A DNA stretch of 34,899 bases, taken from Polaromonas sp. (GTDB lineage: Bacteria; Pseudomonadota; Gammaproteobacteria; Burkholderiales; Burkholderiaceae_C). Below the pieces are notes generated by a model. That model was not told the origin of the DNA and searched no databases. It saw only the letters and a list, made by a program, of their open reading frames with translations. The stretch lies in the NCBI GenBank assembly GCA_023259235.1, contig JAHFQQ010000003.1, positions 1 to 34,899 of the forward strand. Reading direction: 5' to 3'. This document shows positions 7,216 to 14,957 of the stretch, piece by piece (position 1 is the stretch's first letter; every line of letters begins with the position of its first letter). The translations under genes and the position numbers were made by a program.

Positions 7216-8563
7216 TTGCGGGAACCGGCTCAACCGCAAAATGCACCTCGACTTTCAGCCCGCCCAGCCGGGTTGACCGATCCAGCGCCAGCGTCGCGCC
7301 ATGCCGGTCCGCGATGACTTTGACGATGGACAGTCCCAGGCCGCTACCGGCTTCGAGCGCGACATCGCTGGCGCGAAAGAACCGGTCAAAGACGCGCTCG
7401 CGGTCTTCGGCGGCAATGCCCGGCCCGCTGTCCTCGATCGTCAATACAGGGTGCCCATGCCGTACCTCAAGGGATACATCGACCTGACCCGAGGCCGGCG
7501 TGTATTTGACGGCGTTGTCGAGCAGGTTGCGCAGCAACATGCGCAGGGCTTCGGCCTGGCCGTGGATCTGGACGGGCTCGATCGCCCGGTTCCCCGGCAG
7601 ACCCAGATCGATGTGTTTGTGGCGCGCCGCCGGCAGCACGTCGGCAATGGCCAGTTTCACCACGTCCTGCAAATCAAGCGGCAGGCTGGCCGCTTGCGCC
7701 TGGCCTCGGCCCGCCTCTTCACGCGCCAGCAACAGGAGTTGCTCGACCAGCCGGATGGCCCGGTCGATGCCCTGGTTCAGGCGGGCGATACCGGCCTCGC
7801 GCGCCACGGGGTCTGCGTCGGGGCGGCGCAGCGCTTGAGCCTGCAGCTTCAGGGCTGTGAGCGGCGAGCGCAGCTCGTGTGCTGCGTCGGCCACGAAATT
7901 CTTTTGCGCATCGAAGGCGCTGCGCACCCGGCCGAACAGCAGATTGAGCTCGTCGACCAGCGGCCGCACTTCGTCGGGCAGGCCGCGGTCGGCCAGCGGT
8001 GAAAAATCGCTGGCGGTGCGGCGCGCCACCTCGCGGCGTGTGCGTTCCAGCGGGGCCAGCGAGCGCGTGATCACCCACCAGACTGCCAGCATCAACAAGG
8101 GCGTGAGCAGCGCAAAGGGCAGCACGGCGGTGAGGGCGAGCGCCCTGGCGCGCGCCGTGCGGGCGCTCAGGTCCTGCGCGATCTGAACCGTTTGCAGGGC
8201 CGTTTGCAGCGTGTACACGCGGTAGTGGTTGCCATTGGCCTCGACATCGGAAAAGCCGAGCACCGCGCGCGGCGGCAGGGCCGAACGGGTCGAGCGGAAC
8301 AACTGCGTGCCGTCCGGACCCCATATCTGCACGAAAAGGTCAAAGCCATCCGCGGCGTCGCCGTCCACCAGAGGGGAGCCCAGGGGAACCCGGTTGCGCA
8401 TTGACTGGGCCATCTGCTGCAGATGGTCGTCGAACAGGGCGTCGGCCTGCTGTAGCGCACCGCGGTAGGCGGTTACCGCTTGCACCACTGCGGCCAGCAA
8501 AATGGCCGCCATCACAAACCAGAGCAGGCGTCTTCGCAGCGAGTAGGATGCCGGGCTGGTCAT
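7211..8563 (-). CDS. Sensor histidine kinase (QseC/PmrB type)
   Basis: A 450-residue inner-membrane kinase, partner of the response regulator whose stop codon overlaps its ATG (ATGA at 8560-8563, translational coupling). Architecture seen: TM1 at about 12-32, a periplasmic sensor region at 33-142 (resembling two-component sensor kinase N-terminal domains), TM2 at about 143-165, a HAMP-like linker, and the dimerisation/phosphoacceptor helix with H229 in DAAHELRSPL. Then come the ATPase motifs: N box near N350 (RNLLDNAVKYTP), G1 DSGPGI at 378-383 and G2 GSGLGLSIV at 406-414. A longer frame upstream lies inside the regulator gene and is not used. The signal is unknown; QseC- and PmrB-like kinases respond to small molecules, metals or envelope perturbation. 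Its position before a Do protease suggests envelope stress, which is an inference. Confidence 0.92.
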   Translation of the reverse strand: MTSPASYSLRRRLLWFVMAAILLAAVVQAVTAYRGALQQADALFDDHLQQMAQSMRNRVPLGSPLVDGDAADGFDLFVQIWGPDGTQLFRSTRSALPPRAVLGFSDVEANGNHYRVYTLQTALQTVQIAQDLSARTARARALALTAVLPFALLTPLLMLAVWWVITRSLAPLERTRREVARRTASDFSPLADRGLPDEVRPLVDELNLLFGRVRSAFDAQKNFVADAAHELRSPLTALKLQAQALRRPDADPVAREAGIARLNQGIDRAIRLVEQLLLLAREEAGRGQAQAASLPLDLQDVVKLAIADVLPAARHKHIDLGLPGNRAIEPVQIHGQAEALRMLLRNLLDNAVKYTPASGQVDVSLEVRHGHPVLTIEDSGPGIAAEDRERVFDRFFRASDVALEAGSGLGLSIVKVIADRHGATLALDRSTRLGGLKVEVHFAVEPVPAI

Positions 8564-9219
8564 TGTTTGGGAACCAGGTAACCGAGGCCGCGCACGGTCT
8601 GAATAACGTCGGGACCGAGCTTCTTGCGCACGCCGTGAATATAGACTTCCACCGCGTTGCTGCTGATGTCGTCTTTCCAGCTGAAAAGTTTTTCTTCGAG
8701 CTGGCCGCGCGAAAGCACCATGCCCGGGCGTGCCAGCAGCGGTTCGAGCACGGCCCATTCGCGTGCCGACAGTGATACCGGCGTGCCTTGCACCGTGGCT
8801 TCGCGGGTGGCCGGGTTCAGGCTCACGCCCTTGTGCTCGAATACCGGCTCGCCCCGGCCGGCGCTGCGGCGCAGCAAGGCGCGGATGCGGGCCAGCAGTT
8901 CATCGATGTCGTAGGGTTTGACGACATAGTCGTCGGCACCGGCGTCGAGTCCGACAATGCGGTCACCAATGGCGTCGCGTGCGGTGGCCACCAGCACCGG
9001 AACACTGTTGCGCCGGGCCCGCAGGGCGCGCAGCACCTCCAGTCCATCCCGTTTGGGCAGGCCCAGATCCAGCAGCACCAGGTCGTACTGCTCGGTGCGC
9101 AGGGCCTCGTCGGCCATGGTTCCGTCCCTGACCCAATCTGCGGCGTAGTGCTCGGCGCGCAGCATGTGAAGCACCGCCTCTCCGATCATGGCGTCGTCCT
9201 CAACCAGTAACAGGCGCAT
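8560..9219 (-). CDS. OmpR-family response regulator (QseB/PmrA type)
   Basis: A 219-residue regulator. The receiver domain (1-118) has the acidic pocket E7-D8-D9, the phosphorylated aspartate D51 (LLDLGLP) and K101 (VVKPYDIDEL). The C-terminal winged helix (about 125-219) has the expected SAREWAVLEPLLARPG, LFSWKDDISSNAVEVYIHGVRKKL and IQTVRGLGYL motifs, which define the OmpR/PhoB family and are closest in style to QseB, PmrA and TctD. The ATG at 9217-9219 has AAGGAA upstream. The gene is first in a probable regulator-kinase-protease operon. A direct-repeat box upstream of its own start suggests autoregulation. Its target list beyond the protease is unknown. Confidence 0.93.
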   Translation of the reverse strand: MRLLLVEDDAMIGEAVLHMLRAEHYAADWVRDGTMADEALRTEQYDLVLLDLGLPKRDGLEVLRALRARRNSVPVLVATARDAIGDRIVGLDAGADDYVVKPYDIDELLARIRALLRRSAGRGEPVFEHKGVSLNPATREATVQGTPVSLSAREWAVLEPLLARPGMVLSRGQLEEKLFSWKDDISSNAVEVYIHGVRKKLGPDVIQTVRGLGYLVPKQ

Positions 9220-9257
9220 TGGGGATTCCTTGAAGTTGCCCAGTGTGGCGTGTGCAG

Positions 9258-9274
9258 CTTAGACGAGGCTTAAA
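9258..9274 (-). promoter_or_regulatory. PmrA/QseB-like direct-repeat box before the response regulator
   Basis: On the minus strand: TTTAAG-CCTCG-TCTAAG, ending 39 bases upstream of the regulator's start codon. The half-site and spacer arrangement equals that of the box before the protease gene, including the identical CCTCG spacer. A convincing -10 box was not found. Confidence 0.6.
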
Positions 9275-9331
9275 GTGCTCGTGGCTTGCCCTGCATGATT
9301 GATGAACGCCCGGCCGGGTTTGCAATGGAAT

Positions 9332-9970
9332 TCAGGTTCCGCCCACATAGGGGTTGCTGCGGCGTTCGCGCCCGAAGGTGCTTTCCGGCCCGTGACCCGG
9401 AATAAACACGGTCTGGTCGCCCATCGGCCAGAGGCGCTGGGTGATGCTGTCGATGAGCTGCTGGTGGTTGCCTTGGGGAAAGTCCGTTCGGCCAATGCTG
9501 CCGGCAAACAGCACGTCGCCCACGAAGGCGCGTTCGATCTGCGGTGCGTAAAACACCACATGGCCTGGCGTGTGGCCAGGGCAGTGGCGCACCTGCAGCG
9601 TTTCCTCCCCCAGGGTGACGCTGTCGCCATCGTGCAGCCAGCGTGTGGGCGTGAACGCCTGCGCGGGTGGAAAGCCGAACTGCGCGCTTTGCGCCGGCAG
9701 CGCGTCAATCCAGAACTGGTCGGCCGGGTGCGGGCCGATGATGGGCAGGTCCAGGCGCTGCGCCAGTTCACCCGCGCTGCCCGCATGGTCGATGTGCGCG
9801 TGCGTGAGCCAGATCTGCTCCAAGCCAAGGCCGAGGCGCTGCACTTCGGCCAGCAGGCGGCTCAAGTCGCCGCCCGGATCGATGACGGCAGCGCGCAGGG
9901 TCTGGTCGCACCAGACGATGGAGCTGTTTTGCTGGAACGGGGTGACCGGAACGGTGAGGTAACGAAGCAT
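9332..9970 (-). CDS. Metallo-beta-lactamase-fold hydrolase (glyoxalase II-like)
   Basis: A 212-residue cytoplasmic protein of the metallo-beta-lactamase superfamily. Metal ligands are visible: THAHIDH at 56-62 (H57, H59, D61, H62), H133 in CPGHTPGH, D152 in GDVLFAGSIGRTDF and H193 in PGHGPESTFG. The GRTDF and ESTFGRER elements and the short length resemble the YcbL/type-II glyoxalase group, which cleaves thioesters such as S-lactoylglutathione. The longer C-terminal substrate domain of classical GloB is absent, so the substrate is uncertain. Only one ATG is available at the N-terminus, without a strong ribosome site. The gene is 66 bases downstream of argH on the same strand and may be cotranscribed with it. 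Confidence 0.85.
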   Translation of the reverse strand: MLRYLTVPVTPFQQNSSIVWCDQTLRAAVIDPGGDLSRLLAEVQRLGLGLEQIWLTHAHIDHAGSAGELAQRLDLPIIGPHPADQFWIDALPAQSAQFGFPPAQAFTPTRWLHDGDSVTLGEETLQVRHCPGHTPGHVVFYAPQIERAFVGDVLFAGSIGRTDFPQGNHQQLIDSITQRLWPMGDQTVFIPGHGPESTFGRERRSNPYVGGT

Positions 9971-10036
9971 TGCGGGTGGAAGGTCGATTTAATGCAGAGA
10001 CAAGACAAGAACCGGATCGTATCGAGCGCCTGGCGC

Positions 10037-11446
10037 TTATCCCAGCCGGGCCCGGTGCCGTGCAATCTGCGCCCTTACCTGGTTTGGCGCCGTGCCGCCC
10101 AGCATGTTGCGGGCATTGAGCGAACCGTGCAGGCTCAGGCATCCGTAAACATCCTTGTCGATGTTTGGATTGAACTGCTGGAGCACTTCGAGCGGTAGTT
10201 CCGACAGGTCCACGCCATGGGAAATCGCGGCCTTGACCGCCAGCGCCACGGTCTCGTGGGCATCGCGGAAAGGCAGGCCTTTCCTGACCAGGTAGTCCGC
10301 CAGATCAGTCGCGGTGGCGTAGCCCCTGAGGGCGGCGCGCTCCATGGCCTCGGGCTTGACGCTGATGCCGCCGACCATTTCGGCAAAGATGCGCAGCGTG
10401 TCCTTGAGTGTGTCCACGCTATCAAACAGCGGCTCCTTGTCTTCCTGGTTGTCCTTGTTATAGGCCAGCGGCTGGCCTTTCATCAGGGTGATCAGGCCCA
10501 TCAGGTGGCCGACGACGCGGCCAGTCTTGCCGCGCGCGAGCTCGGGCACATCCGGGTTTTTCTTTTGCGGCATGATCGATGAGCCGGTGCAAAAGCGGTC
10601 GGCTATGTCGATAAAACCAAAGCTCTGGCTCATCCACAATACCAGCTCTTCAGAGAGGCGGCTGATGTGCACCATGGCCAGCGCGGCGGCGGCGCTGAAT
10701 TCAATCGCAAAGTCGCGGTCGCTTACCGCATCCAGACTGTTCTGGCAGACTTGCGGCTGGCCGCTTTCATCGACCATGCCGAGCGTGCGGGCGACGCGCT
10801 CACGGTCCAGCGGGTAGCTGGTGCCGGCCAGCGCGGCGGCGCCCAGCGGCAGGCGGTTGACGCGCTTGCGTACATCGGCCATGCGCTCGGCATCGCGGGC
10901 AAACATTTCCACATAGGCCAGCATGTGATGGCCAAAACTCACCGGCTGCGCCACCTGCAGGTGCGTGAAACCCGGCAGAATCACCTCCACATTTTTTTCG
11001 GCAAGATCGACCAGCGCCTGTTGCAATTGACTCAGCAGCGCGCCTGTCAGGTCGATTTCGCCGCGCAGCCACAGCCGCACATCGGTGGCGACCTGGTCGT
11101 TTCTGGAGCGGCCGGTGTGCAGGCGTTTGCCGGCATCGCCTGCAATTTGTGTCAGGCGCGCCTCGATGTTGAGGTGAACGTCTTCGAGGTCGAGCTTCCA
11201 GTCAAACGCGCCCGATTCGATCTCGGTCCTGATTTGCGCCATGCCTTGCTCAATGGCGGCGTGGTCAGCAGGCGTGATGATGCCCTGCGCGGCCAGCATC
11301 TCGGCATGGGCCAGCGAACCGGTGATGTCGGCTTGCCACAGCCGCTTGTCGAAAAACACGCTGGCGGTGTAACGCTTGACCAGCTCGCTCATCGGCTCGG
11401 AGAACAGGGCCGACCAGGCTTGGGATTTTTTGTCGAACTGATTCAC
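10037..11446 (-). CDS. argH: Argininosuccinate lyase
   Basis: A 469-residue cytosolic enzyme that splits argininosuccinate into arginine and fumarate, the last step of arginine synthesis. Seen: TGRSRNDQVATDVRLW near 111-126, GFTHLQVAQP with the general-acid/base region around H162, and the family signature GSSIMPQKKNPD at about 288-299 on the mobile catalytic-serine loop, followed by RGKTGRVVG. I place the start at GTG 11444-11446 (NQFDKKSQAWSALF follows) because the frame upstream is low-complexity proline/arginine sequence without family similarity. An A/G-rich AAAGAAAG lies before it. Downstream ATG 11392 would cut conserved residues. It is divergent from the AlgZ/AlgR-like pair across about 200 bases, the same neighbourhood as argH-algZ-algR in pseudomonads. 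Confidence 0.95.
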   Translation of the reverse strand: MNQFDKKSQAWSALFSEPMSELVKRYTASVFFDKRLWQADITGSLAHAEMLAAQGIITPADHAAIEQGMAQIRTEIESGAFDWKLDLEDVHLNIEARLTQIAGDAGKRLHTGRSRNDQVATDVRLWLRGEIDLTGALLSQLQQALVDLAEKNVEVILPGFTHLQVAQPVSFGHHMLAYVEMFARDAERMADVRKRVNRLPLGAAALAGTSYPLDRERVARTLGMVDESGQPQVCQNSLDAVSDRDFAIEFSAAAALAMVHISRLSEELVLWMSQSFGFIDIADRFCTGSSIMPQKKNPDVPELARGKTGRVVGHLMGLITLMKGQPLAYNKDNQEDKEPLFDSVDTLKDTLRIFAEMVGGISVKPEAMERAALRGYATATDLADYLVRKGLPFRDAHETVALAVKAAISHGVDLSELPLEVLQQFNPNIDKDVYGCLSLHGSLNARNMLGGTAPNQVRAQIARHRARLG

Positions 11447-11648
11447 ATCGGGCTTTCTTTGGGGGGTCGCGGGTCGGGGCAGCGCCGGGTGCCGGCCCGG
11501 ACCTGGCAATGTGCCCAATTGTGGACAATAGTGTTTGAACCAATGGCCTGATGGCTACCAGCGGTGCAATACTCTTTGCTGCAGATTTTATCTTCGCGCC
11601 GGCCTGCCCTGAAAACCGCGACCTGACCGTCAATAACCGACTGAACGA

Positions 11649-12737
11649 ATGTCAAGAGCGTCCACAGATCCGATGAAGCCATCGCGCTACCCACTGAGCC
11701 TGGAAGAATCCACGCTGCATGGGGGTTTAACTCTGGACGACGAGGTGGCGGCCCCACGCGCGCAACTGCGCGCCAGCATGTTTGACGCCTGCCATGTCGG
11801 GGTGGTGTTGCGGGTGGTGCTGCTGGTCGAGGCGGTAGTGGGGGTGGGCGCCATGTTCGGCGCCGGCGAGGTGGCCGACTGGCTGCTGCGGTTTTCCCTG
11901 TTGACCGGCGGCGCGCTGCCTGCCACGCTGGCCTGGCTGATTGCCGTGTGCGCGCTGAAAGGCCACTTGAGCCGGCTTGCCCCTTCGCGCCAGTGGCTGG
12001 TCGGCATGGCGCTCGGTGCGCTGGCCGGGCTGTATGGCTGCGGCTTGCTGGTGCTCATGGGGCCGCTGCAGCCAGCGTCCTGGTGGGCCAGCGCGGCCAC
12101 GGGCGCCCTGTTGTCGGCCATGGTGCTGGCCGGCCTCGTCTGGCGCGCCAGGGCGAGCACACCGGCGGCCACGACGGCGCGGCTGGCCGAGTTGCAGGCG
12201 CGGATCCGTCCGCACTTTTTGTTCAACACGCTCAACAGCGCGATTGCGCTGGTGCGTGCCGAGCCCGCCAAGGCCGAGGCCGTGCTGGAAGACCTTAGTG
12301 AGCTGTTTCGTCACGCGCTGGACGATTCGGCCGAGTCGGTCACGCTGGGGCAGGAAATCGCGCTGGCACAGCGCTATCTGGCGATCGAGCAGATCCGCTT
12401 TGGCGATCGGCTGCAGGTCCAGTGGAGCCTGGACGAGCGCGCCGATCAGGCCAAATTGCCGCCGCTGCTGCTGCAGCCGCTGGTGGAAAACGCGGTTCGC
12501 CATGGCGTGGAGCCCAGTGCGCGCGGTGCGCAAATCAGGATCACCACCGTCAGGCGCGGCAGCACGGTGGTGATCAAGGTTACCAATTCAACGCCGGCCG
12601 GCGCGGGAGAGCGCGGACACGGCCTGGCGCTGGCCAATGCGCGTGAACGCCTGACGCTGCTGCATGATGTGCAGGCGCACTTCAAGACCGTCTTCAAGGA
12701 CGGCGTATTTCAGGTCCGGCTGGAGATTCCCGCATGA
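11649..12737 (+). CDS. algZ: LytS/AlgZ-type membrane histidine kinase
   Basis: A 362-residue kinase of the His_kinase family (AlgZ/FimS, LytS, YehU), which lacks the classical HisKA helix motif. Four membrane spans are visible at about 49-69, 79-101, 115-137 and 145-165. The phosphoacceptor region is LQARIRPHFLFNTLNS with H189. The C-terminal ATPase part shows LPPLLLQPLVENAVRHGV (N box) and GHGLALANARERL (G region). It is followed after 43 bases by a LytTR response regulator gene. In Pseudomonas the equivalent pair AlgZ/AlgR controls twitching motility and alginate and lies between argH and hemC, as the larger neighbourhood does here. Symbol assigned by family plus synteny; regulon and signal are unknown. 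ATG 11649 has no strong ribosome site; ATG 11673 is an alternative. Confidence 0.8.
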   Translation: MSRASTDPMKPSRYPLSLEESTLHGGLTLDDEVAAPRAQLRASMFDACHVGVVLRVVLLVEAVVGVGAMFGAGEVADWLLRFSLLTGGALPATLAWLIAVCALKGHLSRLAPSRQWLVGMALGALAGLYGCGLLVLMGPLQPASWWASAATGALLSAMVLAGLVWRARASTPAATTARLAELQARIRPHFLFNTLNSAIALVRAEPAKAEAVLEDLSELFRHALDDSAESVTLGQEIALAQRYLAIEQIRFGDRLQVQWSLDERADQAKLPPLLLQPLVENAVRHGVEPSARGAQIRITTVRRGSTVVIKVTNSTPAGAGERGHGLALANARERLTLLHDVQAHFKTVFKDGVFQVRLEIPA

Positions 12738-12780
12738 CAGGCTTCTTTAGTGGCCCAAGCGATCAACCGGGGTTTTCAGG

Positions 12781-13521
12781 ATGACACTCAGAGTGCTGGT
12801 GGTTGACGACGAAGCGCTGGCTCGTTCCCGCCTGCGCACGTTGCTGGGCGATTGCGCGGCCCCGGCGGCGCTGGTGGCGGGCGAGGCGGCCGACGCCGTG
12901 CAGGCCATGACCGCCCTGCAGCAGGGCTGCTTTGACGTGGTGCTGCTGGATATTCGCATGCCGGGGGTTGACGGCATGGCGCTGGCCCAGTCGATCGCCA
13001 CCTTGCCCCAGCCGCCCGCCGTGGTGTTTGTCACGGCGCATGCCGAACATGCGGTGCATGCCTTCGAGCTTGAAGCTATCGACTACCTGACGAAGCCGGT
13101 CCGGCTTGAGCGCTTGCAGCAGGCGCTAGAAAAAGTAGAGCGCATGGCCCAATCAAGGCAAGGGCCAGGGCCTGATTTGTTGGATAAAATGCTGATTATT
13201 CAAGACCGTGGCCGGACCGAGCGGGTGCCGCTGGCCGAGGTGCTTTACCTGAAGGCCGAACTCAAATACATCACGGTTCGCACCGCCAGCCGCAGCTACA
13301 TCCTGGATGGCTCGCTGAGCGAACTCGAAGAGCGCCACGCCGCCTGGTTCATTCGCATCCACCGTAATGCGCTGATCGCGCGGCGTGCCGTGCGCGCGCT
13401 CGAAAAGCATTTTGATCCGGAAGAAGGCGAAGGCTGGGCGGTGCGGCTCAACGGCATTGAGGAAGTGCTGGCAGTCTCGCGCCGGCAACTCAGCGCAGTG
13501 CGCGAGGCCATTGCGGGCTGA
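12781..13521 (+). CDS. algR: LytTR-family response regulator (AlgR-like)
   Basis: A 246-residue regulator. The receiver domain (1-120) has D9-D10, phosphorylation site D57 (VVLLDIRMPG) and K105 (DYLTKPVRLERL). A linker at about 121-138 precedes a LytTR DNA-binding domain (about 140-243) with the typical LAEVLYLKAELKYITVRT, SYILDGSLSELEERH, FIRIHRNALI and VSRRQL elements. LytTR proteins bind paired direct repeats rather than helix-turn-helix operators. Its kinase partner is immediately upstream. The algR name follows from domain order and the argH side of the synteny; what it regulates here cannot be read from the sequence. Confidence 0.85.
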   Translation: MTLRVLVVDDEALARSRLRTLLGDCAAPAALVAGEAADAVQAMTALQQGCFDVVLLDIRMPGVDGMALAQSIATLPQPPAVVFVTAHAEHAVHAFELEAIDYLTKPVRLERLQQALEKVERMAQSRQGPGPDLLDKMLIIQDRGRTERVPLAEVLYLKAELKYITVRTASRSYILDGSLSELEERHAAWFIRIHRNALIARRAVRALEKHFDPEEGEGWAVRLNGIEEVLAVSRRQLSAVREAIAG

Positions 13522-13665
13522 TCCGTCACGGCAACTGGCCTGCTCCGGCGCAAGCGTGCAATATCACGCCAGTGTCCTACATGGTTAGACTCCCGCTCCG
13601 GGTTCAATGGAGGCGTCACGACGGCGCGGATCACACTGCGCCAGCGGCTGATGGTGAGGAACACA

Positions 13666-14835
13666 ATGACTGAAGAACACGCTACGGATGCGCCGCTTGC
13701 TAGTCCCCAACCGGGCCTGCCAGCCGCGCCAGACCCGGTGCTGCTTCACTTGCCGGTGGACATTCGCAACCGGTCGCTGGTGGTGATGGCCGCGCTGGCC
13801 AGCATTTTTGTGCTTCACTGGGCCAGCGCTGTCTTTATTCCGGTCATGTTCAGTGTGCTGCTCAGCTATGCGCTGTCGCCGCTGGTCAACTCGATGGGGC
13901 GCCACCGCGTGCCGCGCTGGCTCGGCGCCGCGCTGCTGCTGTTGGCAATATTCGGTGCTGTTGGCTCGGCTGCGTATTCGCTCGGCAATCAGGCCACGCA
14001 ACTGGTCGACGCACTGCCTGAGGCGGCGCAAAAGCTCAGGCAGGCCGTCAAGCCGCGCGGCGGCAAAGCCGGCAACGCGCTGCAAACCGTGCAGAAAGCC
14101 GCATCGCAACTTGAGCAGGCGGCGCGTGAGAGCGCAACGCCCAACAGCAACCGTGGCGCCACGCGCGTGGTGGTTGAGGCGTCAGGCTTTGACATCAAGG
14201 ACTATTTATGGTCAGGCACGGTGGGCTTGCTCACCCTGATGGGCCAGACCGCGGTGGTTGTTTTCCTGACCTATTTTTTGATGATTTCCGGCGACACCTT
14301 TCGCCGCAAGCTGGTCAAGCTCACTGGCCCCGACCTGAGCAGCAAGAGAATCACGCTGGAGGCCCTGAACGAAGTGACCAGCCAGATTCAGCGCTACCTG
14401 CAGGTGCAACTGCTTATCAGCGCGCTGGTGGGGGTGCTGAGCTGGCTGGCCCTCATGGCCATCGGGCTGGACAACGCCGCAGTGTGGGGAATTGTGGCGG
14501 GCGTGCTCAACCTGGTGCCATATGTGGGCTCAGTGATCATGGCCACGGCCTCTGCGCTGGTCGGGTTTGTGCAGTTCGGCTCGCTCAACATGGCTTTGAC
14601 CATAGGCGGCATTTCCCTGCTCGTTCATACCCTGGTCGGCAATCTGCTCACGCCCTGGCTGACCAGCCGTAGCAGTCAATTGAGTCCGGTGGCGGTATTT
14701 ATCGGCTTGCTCTTTTGGGGCTGGTTGTGGGGTGTCTGGGGCTTGCTGCTCGGCATCCCCATCCTGATGATCGTAAAAGCCATTTGCGACCGGGTGGATG
14801 GTCTGAAACCGATTGGTGAGTTTCTGGGTTCGTAG
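13666..14835 (+). CDS. AI-2E/PerM-family membrane transporter
   Basis: A 389-residue polytopic inner-membrane protein of the AI-2E transporter (PerM/YdiK/TqsA) family. After a short hydrophilic N-terminus there are two closely spaced spans (about 31-70), a third near 85-108, a soluble segment of roughly 75 residues, and four or five further spans. The second half contains the family's characteristic NLVPYVGSVIMA stretch and the LLFWGWLWGVWGLLLGIPI block. Members export AI-2 or act as Na+/H+ antiporters, and many have no known substrate; none can be assigned here. The start at ATG 13666 is preferred over 13651 because GAGGA lies five bases upstream of it. It is 144 bases downstream of the LytTR regulator and convergent with the glucan synthase gene. 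Confidence 0.85.
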   Translation: MTEEHATDAPLASPQPGLPAAPDPVLLHLPVDIRNRSLVVMAALASIFVLHWASAVFIPVMFSVLLSYALSPLVNSMGRHRVPRWLGAALLLLAIFGAVGSAAYSLGNQATQLVDALPEAAQKLRQAVKPRGGKAGNALQTVQKAASQLEQAARESATPNSNRGATRVVVEASGFDIKDYLWSGTVGLLTLMGQTAVVVFLTYFLMISGDTFRRKLVKLTGPDLSSKRITLEALNEVTSQIQRYLQVQLLISALVGVLSWLALMAIGLDNAAVWGIVAGVLNLVPYVGSVIMATASALVGFVQFGSLNMALTIGGISLLVHTLVGNLLTPWLTSRSSQLSPVAVFIGLLFWGWLWGVWGLLLGIPILMIVKAICDRVDGLKPIGEFLGS

Positions 14836-14866
14836 CCAGGCTGGCGACGGGCGCAAGGGTCAGTGG

Positions 14867-14942
14867 CTTGAAAGATTCTTCAGGGTGTTTTAGGCGCCTG
14901 GCCCCCGTGAAGCGTCCATAGAGTGCTATATAAACAATAGCA
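14867..14942 (-). repeat. Interspersed repeat with GCTAY-N7-RTAGC head, copy 2
   Basis: Between two convergent genes. On the minus strand it begins TGCTAT-TGTTTAT-ATAGCA (14924-14942; the 5-bp core is 14925-14941, 7-base spacer) and continues through a GC-rich tail to about 14867. I recall similar units with this head and tail as common interspersed repeats in Comamonadaceae genomes, unverified here. A perfect 7-bp inverted repeat ACAGAAA-A-TTTCTGT at 14944-14958 joins it to the stop codon of the glucan synthase gene; it has no T tract, so a terminator function is doubtful. Confidence 0.55.
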
Positions 14943-14957
14943 AACAGAAAATTTCTG

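Noticed and set aside
11518..11529. ATTGT-GG-ACAAT palindrome and a TTGTCCACA DnaA-box-like nonamer between argH and algZ
   Set aside because: A single nonamer is expected by chance at a noticeable rate in 35 kb, and there is no cluster or AT-rich region suggesting an origin.
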